In this document: piece by piece, positions 35,343 to 44,678 of the stretch
Layout: every line of letters starts with the position of its first letter
Numbering within the stretch: the first letter of the stretch is position 1
NCBI GenBank assembly: GCA_041396125.1
Contig: JAWKZG010000001.1
Location: 372,001 to 436,000 of the forward strand
DNA length: 64,000 bases
From: JAWKZG01 sp041396125
Lineage (GTDB): Bacteria > Pseudomonadota > Gammaproteobacteria > Competibacterales > Competibacteraceae
Direction: 5' to 3'
Notes under the pieces: generated by a model
The model's database searches: none
What the model saw: only the letters and a program-made list of their open reading frames with translations
What the model was told of the DNA's origin: nothing
Translations under genes and position numbers: made by a program

Positions 35343-36568
35343 ATGAGCCATAAACCATGGCCTTTATTGAATTACAGTTTTCGCTGTTTCTTTCTGCTGG
35401 CTGGCATCTGGGCCGTGCTGGCAATGGCGCTCTGGCTCTGGGTGTTGCGAGGCGGTACCTGGCTTGGGCCTGATCCACTGCTTTGGCACGGCCATGAAAT
35501 GCTGATTGGTTTTGTTGGTGCGGCGGTGGCCGGCTTTCTGCTGACCGCTGCCCCGGCCTGGACCAACCAGCCACCGCCGCAAGGGGTTCCGCTGGGTGTG
35601 CTGGCTTTGGCCTGGCTGCTGGGCCGGACCGCGATGGCTCTGGGCGGTGTGCTGCCAGCGCTGTGGGTATTACTGCTGGATGTGCTGTTTCCTGTACTGC
35701 TGGTTGGGCTGGTGGCGCGGATGCTGCTGCGAGCCGGTAACCGGCGTAATTATCCGCTGGCCGTGTTGCTGGGTTTATTCCCGCTGGCTGATGTGCTGAT
35801 TCACCTGGACAGTATGGGTGTGCTGGCGGGCGGCAGGCAGGCGCTGAATGGGCTGCCGCATCTGGCGGCGCTGCTGGTAACGATTGTCGGCGGACGCATC
35901 ACGCCCAGTTTTACCACTAACTGGTTGCGGATGCGCGGTATGAGCGCCTCATTGCAAAGTTGGCCCTGGCTGGAAAAATTGTCGTGCCGGCCACGCTGCT
36001 GGCTGCCGTGTTGCTGGTTAGCGCGCCGCAATTCTGGTTGAGTGCGCTGGTGGCTTTGCTGGTCGCAGCGCTGCATGCACTGCGGTTGTTTGGCTGGCGT
36101 GGCTGGCGGACATTGGCCGAGCCGTTGCTGGCCGTACTGCATCTGGGCTATGGCTGGATTGCTATTGGTTATGCCCTGCTGGGGCTGGCCAGTCTCGGGT
36201 GGCTGAATCAGGGGGCGGCGTTGCACGCGCTGACGGCAGGCGCGCTGGGCATGATGATTCTGGCGGTGATGACCCGGGTCGCACTGGGACATACCGGGCG
36301 GCCATTACACGCGCCACGGACCATCGTCGCGGCATATATAGCTGTCGGGCTGGCGGCGTTGTTACGCGTGCTGGCACCTGTATTTGCCAATTTTTACAGT
36401 AGCTTGCTGCTGGCCTCCGGGCTGGCCTGGATAACTGCTTTCGGACTGTTCCTGTGGGTTTATTGGCCAATCCTGACGCGGCCGCGCAGCGACGGTAAAC
36501 CGGAGCGAATTGCCAGTCGGCCCAAAGTAGAAGACTGCCCCGGCAAGCAGAGTCTGGCGAGTTTATAA
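35343..36568 (+). pseudogene. nnrS: NnrS family heme-copper membrane protein, one frameshift
   Basis: Polytopic protein of about 408 residues with 11-12 predicted hydrophobic helices. Motifs include LLWHGHEMLIGFVGAAVAGF (histidines for heme/copper), GGRITPSFTTNWLR and the later GMMILAVMTRVALGHTGRPL. The frame ends at 36041; the remainder starts KIVVPATLLAAVLLVSAPQF in the next frame. One base missing from the A5 run at about 35976-35980 (GAAAAATTG) explains the break. NnrS is linked to relief of nitric oxide stress and is often under NnrR/Dnr control. Its place after nirN fits NO metabolism. A GAGG site precedes the ATG. Confidence 0.85.
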
Positions 36569-36598
36569 TCGGGTGCTTTGCAGACGGATATTTTGGCG

Positions 36599-36982
36599 AT
36601 GACGTACCTGACTCTGAAGCACATTCATATAACAGCGGTGACGCTCAGCGGTACCCTGTTTCTGCTGCGCGGGCTGTGGATGCTGCTGGATTCGCCGCGT
36701 TTGCAGCAGCGCTGGGTGCGTATCGTGCCGCATCTGATCGATACCGTATTGCTGGCCAGCGCCATTGCCATGGTGCTGATCAGTGCGCAGTATCCCTTCG
36801 TGCAGAGCTGGCTGACAGCCAAAGTGCTAGCGCTGCTGGTGTACATCGCACTGGGCATGCTGGCGCTCAAGCCGCACCGGCCCAAAGCCGTGCGGGTCGT
36901 GTGCTGGCTGGCGGCATTGGCGGTGTTCGGTTACATTGTCCTGGTCGCGTTGCGGCATAATCCCTGGCCCTTCACGCTGTGA
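36599..36982 (+). CDS. SirB2 family membrane protein
   Basis: A 127-residue protein with four hydrophobic helices: IHITAVTLSGTLFLLRGLWM, LIDTVLLASAIAMVLISAQY, AKVLALLVYIALGMLALK, VCWLAALAVFGYIVLVAL. The sequence and length match SirB2, a conserved membrane protein of unknown biochemical role. It follows nnrS and overlaps the convergent hutH end by 11 bases. The ATG at 36599 is preferred over an upstream TTG. Intact. Confidence 0.85.
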   Translation: MTYLTLKHIHITAVTLSGTLFLLRGLWMLLDSPRLQQRWVRIVPHLIDTVLLASAIAMVLISAQYPFVQSWLTAKVLALLVYIALGMLALKPHRPKAVRVVCWLAALAVFGYIVLVALRHNPWPFTL

Positions 36983-38510
36983 CTGCGGTCCATTCGTGCG
37001 GGATCAGCGGTTCGAATTCGCCGCCCCCGATCACGCCGCGCGCATAGGCGATATCCGGTGCGAAAAAGCGATCCTGCTCCAGCTTTGCCACGCCCCGGCG
37101 GATGAGTGCATGCGCCTGTTCGATAATCGCGGTGCTGCGTAGCGGACGACGGCAGTCGATACCCTGGGCCGCAGCCAGCAACTCAATCGCGATAACCCCC
37201 TGAGTATTAGCATTCATCGTGCCCAGTCGACGCGCGGCGAAGGTCGCCATACTGACGTGATCTTCCTGATTGGCCGAGGTCGGCAGGCTGTCCACGCTGG
37301 CGGGATGAGCCAGTGACTTATTCTCGCTGGCCAGCGCTGCAGCGGTGACATGCGCAATCATGAAGCCTGAATTCAGACCGGGCTCAGCAATAAGAAACGG
37401 TGGTAACTGGCTGATGCTTGAGTCGATCAGCATGGCAATACGCCGCTCCGACAGTGCGCCGATTTCAGCGATAGCCAGCGCCAGATTATCGGCTGCGAAC
37501 GCAATGGGTTCCGCGTGGAAATTACCGCCAGAGATCGCGTCGCCAGTTTCACTGAACACCAGTGGATTATCCGACACCGCATTGGCTTCGCATAAGATGC
37601 GCGAGGCTGCGTATTCGATCTGGTCCAGACAGGCTCCCATCACCTGGGGCTGGCAGCGCAGCGAGTACGGGTCCTGCACTTTTTCACAGCCTTCATGCGA
37701 GCGGTTGATTTCGCTGCTGTCCAGAATGCGGCGAAACAGTGCGGCAACCCGCTGCTGGCCGGATTGCCCGCGGATCGCATGGATACGTGGATCAAATGGC
37801 ACAAAACTGCCCAGTGCCGCTTCCACGCTCATTGCGCCTGCCAGAATGGCCGCTTCGAAATTGCGTTCAGCCTCGAACAGACCCGCCAGTGCCAGCGCCG
37901 TGGAGACCTGCGTGCCGTTCAGTACCGCCAGTCCTTCTTTGGCTTGCAGGGTGAGCGGTTCGATACCGGCCTGGGCCAGGGCTTGCGCGGCAGGCAGACG
38001 TTGCCCGTGCCAATGCACTTCACCTTCCCCCAGTAACACCAGACTCAGATGCGCCAGCGGTGCCAGATCGCCTGATGCACCCACCGAGCCCTGGCCTGGA
38101 ATGCAGGGGTAAATTTCCTGATTGAACAGCGCAATCAGGGTGTCGATCAGTTCCGGGCTGACGCCGGAATAGCCGCGCGCCAGGCTGTTGATCTTGAGTA
38201 GCAGCGCCAGCCGGACGCAGGCATCGTCGAGTAGATCACCGGTGCCGACCGCGTGCGACAGCACCAGATTACGCTGCAATTGCGCCAGTTGATGCTGGGG
38301 AATATGGGTTTGCGCCAGCCGACCAAAACCGGTATTAATACCGTATACGGTGTCGCCGCCGGCAACAATAGTGCTCACTGTCTGCTGGCTGGCAAGAATG
38401 GCCGGGCGGGCGGAGTCAGCCAGCTTGACAGGTTGGTGCGTGCGGTACATGGCCCGCAATTGGGCGAGAGTAAGCTGACCGGGTTCGAGCATGAGGGGAG
38501 CGGGCGTCAT
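36972..38510 (-). CDS. hutH: histidine ammonia-lyase
   Basis: The 512-residue lyase contains the MIO cofactor tripeptide Ala-Ser-Gly in GQGSVGASGDLAPLAHLSLV, GINTGFGRLAQTHIPQHQL at the N-terminus, GNFHAEPIAFAADNLALAIA and SANQEDHVSMATFAARR. It deaminates histidine to urocanate. No hutU, hutI or hutG lies next to it, so it is an orphan in this window; the role could be histidine catabolism with the other genes elsewhere. It is divergent from the GGDEF-EAL gene. Frame intact. Confidence 0.94.
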   Translation of the reverse strand: MTPAPLMLEPGQLTLAQLRAMYRTHQPVKLADSARPAILASQQTVSTIVAGGDTVYGINTGFGRLAQTHIPQHQLAQLQRNLVLSHAVGTGDLLDDACVRLALLLKINSLARGYSGVSPELIDTLIALFNQEIYPCIPGQGSVGASGDLAPLAHLSLVLLGEGEVHWHGQRLPAAQALAQAGIEPLTLQAKEGLAVLNGTQVSTALALAGLFEAERNFEAAILAGAMSVEAALGSFVPFDPRIHAIRGQSGQQRVAALFRRILDSSEINRSHEGCEKVQDPYSLRCQPQVMGACLDQIEYAASRILCEANAVSDNPLVFSETGDAISGGNFHAEPIAFAADNLALAIAEIGALSERRIAMLIDSSISQLPPFLIAEPGLNSGFMIAHVTAAALASENKSLAHPASVDSLPTSANQEDHVSMATFAARRLGTMNANTQGVIAIELLAAAQGIDCRRPLRSTAIIEQAHALIRRGVAKLEQDRFFAPDIAYARGVIGGGEFEPLIPHEWTAVTA

Positions 38511-38661
38511 ACGAAATCACCTTGTAGAATAGCAAAAACAAGAGAATTATACGCCGCTCACTATACGTCTGGTGTCTTGCAAGCTGCCCGGCTTGGTCTA
38601 TAGTTTCGAAGGAATGCCATTGTCTTCATATAAGTGATAGGCGCGGGAACAAATAACAACT

Positions 38662-41070
38662 ATGTCAGACGATTTGTCCAAGTTGTCAGAACCGGAAAAT
38701 TTTCCGCGCGATTTGATCGATACGGATCATATTGAGCATCTCATTTACGCTGATCAGATAGATTTACTGTACACCAGAGAGGCACCGCTGGCGCTGCTCT
38801 GGACCGCGCTGCTTGGCGCTGGTGTTGGTATGATTTACTGGTCTGAATTACCGCGCGCCACCCTGTTGATCTGGTTGTTGTGCTCGCTGTTACTGCTGTT
38901 GCTGCGGGGCTTTGCGATGTGGCGTTATCATCGTTGTCAACCCGAGCCGGCAAGCATTCAGCCTTGGGGCAACTGGTACGTTGCGATTACCGGCCTGAGC
39001 GGTTTGAGCTGGGGCGTGCTGGGCTTTTTTCTGCTGACTTTACCAACCTCTGAACAGTCCTTTTTCTTGCTGCTGGTTTTGGGCGGCATGTTTGTTGGCG
39101 CGTTGTTTTTACTGGCTGTATATCATGCGGCAGCGGTATGTTTTCTGTTGGCCATGGCAGCGCCTGTACTCATTGCGATAGGGTTTGAGTATCGTACTTA
39201 TGCGACCACGCTTATCATAGGAAAGCTGTTGTTACTGCTGGGTCTGCTGGTGACTGTCAGGTATCTGAACCGCTTGTTTGCGCACTGGCTCAGAATGCGT
39301 CGGGAACATCAGGCGCTGCTGGAAGCCACCCGTAAGGCCCAGCTGGATCCGCTGACCGGACTGCTCAACCGCCAGTTACTGCTTAACCGTCTGGCGCAAG
39401 CTATTGAAGCGGCTGCCGCGTCCAGGGGCAAGCACTGTGTCGCGGTCATTTTGCTGGATATCATGCGCTTCAAGCTGTTCAATGACAGTGTTGGCCAGGC
39501 CTTAGGGGACGCGTTATTGCAGCAGGTTGCTGCGCGTGTATCTGCTTGCATCAGCGCAAGTAATCTGGTTGCACGGGCGGGTTCCGATGAGTTTGCCATA
39601 ATGCTAACGGACTCGCCGGACGAGCAGGCGCTGATCAAGCAGGCGCAGGCTTTGATCGCCGAGCTGGAGCAACCCGTCGTGTTGCAGGGGCAGCCGTATT
39701 ATATTGAAGTCTGTCTGGGGATCAGCTAGTACCCTGACGATAGTGACAGCCCTGCCAACCTTATGCGACATGCCGATCAGGCTTTGCTGCAGGCCAAGCG
39801 CGAGGGTTGCAGTGCTTATCGTTTGTTCAAGGATTTGCACTACAGCACGCTCAATGAGCATTATGTGCCGGAACAGGCTTTGCGACGGGCTTTGGATAAT
39901 GGCGAGCTGTGCCTCTATTATCAGCCGCAGATCGATCTGTACAATAAATCAGTGCTTGGCGCGGAAGCTTTATTGCGCTGGAATCATCCACAAAAAGGCC
40001 TGTTATCTGCGGCGCAGGTGATTCCATTAGCGGAGGAAACCGGTCTGATCGATCCGATCGGGCGGCAGGTGTTGCACATGGCCTGTATGCAGGCCAAGTT
40101 GTGGAATACGCCGGGCTCGGGGCAGTTGTTTACGGTGTCGGTGAATGTCTCAGCGCAGCAGTTTCTGCAGGCGGATTTCACCAATCAGATAGAAAACGAA
40201 CTGGCACTGACCGGGGTCTCGCCAGCCGCGCTGAAACTGGAAATAACCGAAAGCCTGCTGCTGCCGGAATCGAATCATATCCGTCGTATGCTGGATCATC
40301 TTAAGGCGCTTGGGATGCAGCTTGCGGTGGATGATTTCGGGACCGGTTATGCTTCACTGGGCTATTTGCGGCATTTTCCGCTGGACTGGCTGAAAGTCGA
40401 CCGCGGCTTTGTACAGGATATTGCCAGTAGCCCCAATGATGCTGCCATTGTCTGCGCCATGATCGATCTGGCGCATAGCCTGGGTATGAAAGTAGTGGTC
40501 GAAGGCATCGAGAACAGCACCCAGCTGGCATTTGTGCAACGTCGCCATAGCGATGCCGCACAAGGGTATTATATTGAGCGACCGATGGCGGCTGATGCGC
40601 TCACGCGCTGGTTGCGGGCACCGACTCTGCCGCCATTCGCAACGGACGGGAAGCAGGCAGCAAACCATAACGTGCTGCTGCTGGAAGATGACGAATCACA
40701 ACGCCAGATAATGGCTTTGTGGTTGCGAGAAGACAACTTTCAGGTCTTGCTCGCGGGTAATGCGCAGCAGGCGTTTTCGATTCTGGCGGAACAGTCGGTG
40801 GATGTGCTGGTAGTCGATTATGCCTTGCCCGATCTTGATGGCATCGAATTTATGCGCCGGGTGCGAGCGATCTATCCGGGTACGGTGCGTCTGTTAATCA
40901 GTGCGCGCACGGATCATAACGCACTGGCCCGCGCTATTAATGAAGGTGGTGTGTTTCGGTTTTTGCCTAAACCCATCACTCAGGATCAACTCTCTGGCGC
41001 GGTGCGTAATGCTTTCCAGATTCATGCGGATGCTCAACCCGATCCTTCCAGCTCTTCCCAGCGGGCATAA
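38662..41070 (+). pseudogene. MASE-like membrane GGDEF-EAL-REC protein interrupted by an in-frame amber codon
   Basis: About 800 residues if read through. Residues 35-205 hold five to six membrane helices (LLWTALLGAGVGMIYW, LIIGKLLLLLGLLVTVRYL). A GGDEF domain follows (LDPLTGLLNRQLLLNRLAQA, with RAGSDEFAIML, that is GSDEF in the signature). It breaks at TAG 39727-39729 in EVCLGIS-stop-YPDDSDSP, where homologues have GISLYP (Leu, TTG). The frame stays the same: the remainder of the GGDEF domain, an EAL domain (LYYQPQIDL, GAEALLRWNHP, LKLEITESLL, DDFGTGYASLGYL, KVDRGFV) and a C-terminal receiver (NVLLLEDDESQRQIMALWL, VVDYALPD). The EAL motif is intact; the cyclase motif is atypical. Possible c-di-GMP enzyme. 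The end overlaps uup by 37 bases. Confidence 0.85.
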
Positions 41071-42920
41071 GCCTGTTCCAGTTTTTTCTGCAGAGCCTCC
41101 AGCTGGCTTAAGGTGCTTTTGATGGTCGCGGCATCGCGCTGGTAAAAATCTGCTGCGACGGTCTCGTTCTGTACGTGTGCCAGTTCGTTTTCCAATTGCT
41201 CAATACGGGCTGGTAGCTGTTCCAGTTCGCGTTGTTCTTTATAACTCAGTTTGCGCGATCGCGGTGTGTTGGTTTTTGCGATAGTAGCGGTAGCACCAGG
41301 TTTGGCAGCAGGTGCTGGTTTACCGGGCTTGGGACGTTGCCGCAGCCAGTCCTCGTAACCGCCGACATAGGCGCTGACCTGGCCGTTGCCCTCAAACGCA
41401 AAAGTATGGGTAACCACATTGTCCAGAAATGCCCGGTCATGGCTGACCAGCAGCAGCGTACCCTGGAATTCCAGCAATAAATCTTCCAGCACTTCCAGTG
41501 TTTCCAGATCCAGGTCGTTGGTTGGTTCGTCCAGCACCAGCAGATTGACCGGTTTGGTAAACAGGCGCGCCAGTAACAGGCGGTTACGTTCGCCACCGGA
41601 TAATGTACCGGCCTTGGCGCGGGCGCGTTCCGGGCTGAACAGAAATTTTTTCAGGTAACTTATCGCATGGATATCGCGCCCGTTGACGGTCACCATCTCG
41701 CGGCCTTCCGCGACATTATCGATAGCGGATAAATCGTCTTGCAAACGGTCACGGAGCTGGTCGAAATAAGCAATTTGCAGATTGGCACCCAGTTGCACAC
41801 TGCCGCTGTCGGGTGTCAGTTCGCCCAGTAAGAGCTTTAATAAGGTGGTTTTGCCAGCGCCGTTCGGGCCGATCAGGCCAATCCGGTCGCCTCGCATGAT
41901 GCGGCAGGAAAAATCCCGGATGATGGTTTTACCGGTAAAGGCTTTGCTGACGGACTGGGCCTCGACCACCAGCTTGCCGGACTGCCCGCCACCCAATTCC
42001 ATATTGACCGTGCCTTGGCGTTCGATGCGGGCGCGGCGCTCTTCCCGGAGCGCTTTAAGTGCCCGTACCCGGCCTTCGTTGCGGGTACGCCGGGCTTTAA
42101 TGCCCTGCCGAATCCAGACTTCTTCCTGGGCCAGTTTTTTGTCGAATACGGCGTTGTGCTTGGCTTCTTCGTTTTGGCGTTCTTCCACCCGGCGCAGATA
42201 ATTGGTGTAATTACCCGGCCAGGAACTGAGCTGGCCTCGGTCCAGTTCCAGAATACGGGTTGCCAGTTGCTGTAAAAAACGCCGGTCGTGGGTGACGAAC
42301 AAAAGGGCACCGGAATAGCCGAGCAGAAACGTTTCCAACCACTCGATAGCTTCCATGTCTAAATGGTTGGTCGGCTCGTCCAGCATTAATAAATCAGGTT
42401 CCTGCACCAGCGCCTGACCCAGCGCGACCCGCCGCCGCCATCCGCCGGACAGTTCCGCCACAGGCTGATCAGCAGGTAGATTGAGTTGACTGATAACGGT
42501 TTCCACCCGCTGCTCCAGCAACCAGCCATCGGCAGCTTCGAGCTGTTGCTGCAGCCGGTTCAGGGTTTGCAGTTGGGCGCTATCCGGCTTTGCAGCGACA
42601 GCCTGTGAAGCCTGGTGGTAAGCGGTGATAAGCTGGGCCAGATCGCCCAGTCCTTCGGCTACAGCAGCAAACACATTACCTTGACTGGTGAAGCGTGGCT
42701 CCTGCCTGACCAGGGCCACCCGGTGACTGCTTTGCCATTGTATATTGCCGTCATCCGCATGCAGTTCGCCGGCCAGAATCCGCAGCAAAGTAGACTTACC
42801 TTCGCCATTACGACCGAGCAGGCAAATCCGCTCACCCCGCTCAATGCTTAAGTTGACGTGATCCAGCAGGCGGCGGGGACCGATGTGGTATTCCAGATTA
42901 TCTAGGGTAAGCAGGGCCAT
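41034..42920 (-). CDS. uup: ABC-F family ATPase Uup
   Basis: A 628-residue protein with two ATP-binding cassettes and no membrane part: Walker A GRNGEGKSTLLRILAGE and GPNGAGKTTLLKLLLGE, signatures AELSGGWRRRVALGQALVQE and GTLSGGERNRLLLARLFTK, Walker B LLMLDEPTNHLDMEAIEWLE and LLVLDEPTNDLDLETLEVLE. The Lys-rich linker and the C-terminal coiled coil (ELEQLPARIEQLENELAHVQ) identify Uup. It binds ribosomes or branched DNA and affects transposon precise excision. Overlaps the convergent GGDEF-EAL gene by 37 bases at its 3' end. Confidence 0.94.
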   Translation of the reverse strand: MALLTLDNLEYHIGPRRLLDHVNLSIERGERICLLGRNGEGKSTLLRILAGELHADDGNIQWQSSHRVALVRQEPRFTSQGNVFAAVAEGLGDLAQLITAYHQASQAVAAKPDSAQLQTLNRLQQQLEAADGWLLEQRVETVISQLNLPADQPVAELSGGWRRRVALGQALVQEPDLLMLDEPTNHLDMEAIEWLETFLLGYSGALLFVTHDRRFLQQLATRILELDRGQLSSWPGNYTNYLRRVEERQNEEAKHNAVFDKKLAQEEVWIRQGIKARRTRNEGRVRALKALREERRARIERQGTVNMELGGGQSGKLVVEAQSVSKAFTGKTIIRDFSCRIMRGDRIGLIGPNGAGKTTLLKLLLGELTPDSGSVQLGANLQIAYFDQLRDRLQDDLSAIDNVAEGREMVTVNGRDIHAISYLKKFLFSPERARAKAGTLSGGERNRLLLARLFTKPVNLLVLDEPTNDLDLETLEVLEDLLLEFQGTLLLVSHDRAFLDNVVTHTFAFEGNGQVSAYVGGYEDWLRQRPKPGKPAPAAKPGATATIAKTNTPRSRKLSYKEQRELEQLPARIEQLENELAHVQNETVAADFYQRDAATIKSTLSQLEALQKKLEQAYARWEELEGSG

Positions 42921-43319
42921 GGCGTGTTTGTGACTTCTTGTCTGTGAATTGTCTGTAAGTTATCTATAACTGGGGCGGCGATTAAACCGCTTCGGATGTA
43001 GCGCCGTCAATGGTAACGACAGCGATAGCATATTGTGTATACGGTAAAGAAAATAAATATCTGCATCCGCATGCGCAGTATGGACGCATAGTTTACATCC
43101 TGTCGGGAATACCGCTTGATCGCTCGGGCTGATGGCTTCAGTTGCGCTTCGATAAGGGTTTTAAATTCGTTGGTTTTGATAATAAAATATTGATTTTTAT
43201 GGTTAAAATGTTTATTCTGTTCGCACTGTTTGAAAAACATCCCAGAGTGCCATGCAGGCTAGTGTGTGCGAGATGCCCGTCGGACGCAGGCGATCAGAAT
43301 CAACTCTGAGGATTAACGT
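42921..43319. other. 399-base intergenic region before the first ECF gene
   Basis: The gap separates divergent uup and the ECF sigma gene. The middle (about 43150-43220) is very AT-rich (ttgataataaaatattgattttt) and could hold promoters. No RNA gene or known operator was identified. A small AT-rich frame on the minus strand (43007-43240) has no start signal and looks spurious. Confidence 0.5.
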
Positions 43320-44027
43320 ATGGGTTTTGCCACAACCGTCCAGCTTGTTTCCGCTGCCAGTCTGCGAACAGGCCCTGACGAGCACTCTGTCAGTAATACA
43401 ATAATGCCCACCACGCCTGACCAGAACGCCGTTGACGCAGAATGTATGACGTTAATGGAGGCTATCAAAAAACAAGACGAAGCCGCTTTGGCGCAGTTAT
43501 ATGACCTGACCGTTGAGCGGGTTTATGCTCTGGCATTGGCCATGACCGGTAATGCGCAGGATGCAGAAGACGTAGTCAGCGACGTTTATCTGAAGGTTTG
43601 GCAACGGGCCTTACAGTATCAGGCCGAGCGCGGTCGGGTCATCGGCTGGTTGCTGGTCACCTGCCGCAGTGCGGCCCTGGATTTGCTGCGGCGTCGACGA
43701 CGGCGGGCCGCCCGCGAGCAACCACAGGCGGAGTTACCGGAAACGGGACCGTGGTTTGGCTCGGAAGCTGGCCCGGGAGCAGGCTCGGAAATAACGGCTG
43801 AAACCCTGCTTAATACCTTGCAGGAAGGGACGCTGGTACATGCCGCTTTAGCGGAGTTGTCAGCAGTTCAGCGGCGTCTGATAGGTCTGGCGTTTTTCCA
43901 CGACATGAGTCATCGCGAAATTGCGGCTTGCGTCCAGATGCCGATAGGTACAGTGAAATCCCATATCCGGCGTGGTTTGCAGAGTTTGCGCCATGTCATT
44001 GAGTTACAGGTGAATGATGAACGATAA
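43320..44027 (+). CDS. ECF sigma factor (RpoE-like), cupin-anti-sigma paired
   Basis: A 235-residue sigma-70 family factor. Region 2 is LYDLTVERVYALALAMTGN, then QDAEDVVSDVYLKVWQRALQ and the helix GRVIGWLLVTCRSAALDLLR. An Arg-rich patch and a Gly/Glu-rich linker follow. Region 4 is LSAVQRRLIGLAFFHDMSHR, then IAACVQMPIGTVKSHIRRGL. The N-terminal ~45 residues are extra, and an internal ATG at 43404 is an alternative start. Its stop overlaps the start of the cupin protein, the typical anti-sigma arrangement. It probably controls itself and the downstream DUF4331 operon. Frame intact. Confidence 0.9.
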   Translation: MGFATTVQLVSAASLRTGPDEHSVSNTIMPTTPDQNAVDAECMTLMEAIKKQDEAALAQLYDLTVERVYALALAMTGNAQDAEDVVSDVYLKVWQRALQYQAERGRVIGWLLVTCRSAALDLLRRRRRRAAREQPQAELPETGPWFGSEAGPGAGSEITAETLLNTLQEGTLVHAALAELSAVQRRLIGLAFFHDMSHREIAACVQMPIGTVKSHIRRGLQSLRHVIELQVNDER

Positions 44028-44481
44028 ACGCGCAGCTGCGATTGATCCGGCGAGTGCGGAAGCGATTAGCGCTGCTGTCGAGCCGTATCCGCTGAGTGCG
44101 GAGCGTAAGCAGGCCATGCGTGAGCGTCTGCTAAGTCGCATCGCTACGCAAGCCCCGCCAGGCACCCGCACGATCCGGTCCGAGCAATTGACATGGCATC
44201 CGGTGTCAGAGCGTATTGAGATCAAAATCCTGCATCGCGATCCAGCACGTAACGAGCAAACGGCGCTTTTGCGTTGTCAGGCCGGTGCGGTGCTGTCCAG
44301 TCATTCGCACACCAAGCAGGAAGAGTGTCTGGTGCTGGAAGGCGAGATCAGAATCGGTCAGCACATTATCCGCCAGGGCGATCTGCATATTGCAGAACCA
44401 GGTTGCCAGCATCCAGAACTGGTATCCGAGCAGGGCGCTTTATTGCTGCTGCGTTCGGAGATCTACACGCATAGTTTTTAG
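44017..44481 (+). CDS. ChrR-like cupin anti-sigma factor
   Basis: A 154-residue protein. The first ~55 residues are helical (SAEAISAAVEPYPLSAERKQ, MRERLLSRI) and are probably the sigma-binding part. Residues 60-150 form one cupin: LSSHSHTKQEECLVLEGEIR with the HxHx3E metal pattern and a second motif GCQHPE. No HxxxCxxC zinc-finger of classical ChrR is visible, so the sensing domain may be the cupin alone. It overlaps the sigma gene by about 11 bases. It likely keeps the sigma factor inactive until oxidative or metal stress; the signal is not shown. Confidence 0.85.
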   Translation: MNDKRAAAIDPASAEAISAAVEPYPLSAERKQAMRERLLSRIATQAPPGTRTIRSEQLTWHPVSERIEIKILHRDPARNEQTALLRCQAGAVLSSHSHTKQEECLVLEGEIRIGQHIIRQGDLHIAEPGCQHPELVSEQGALLLLRSEIYTHSF

Positions 44482-44678
44482 CCCACCCCCTGATCCACGC
44501 TCTCTGGCCCGTATCCTCTGGTCTGGGCATACGGACTTAACCGCTGCTGGAAAAACGCGTCGCATTGTCCGGCGCATTTTTTTTTACATTTTTTTTTAAT
44601 AGAACTGCATCTGATTCCCTGTTTGCCGCGCATAGAAGGCAGTGTCACGACAGACACACCATCAACAGGAGAATCCAA

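Noticed and set aside
43007..43240. Small AT-rich minus-strand gene before the first ECF gene
   Set aside because: Poly-Asn/Lys/Phe composition follows AT content; no start signal and no domain.
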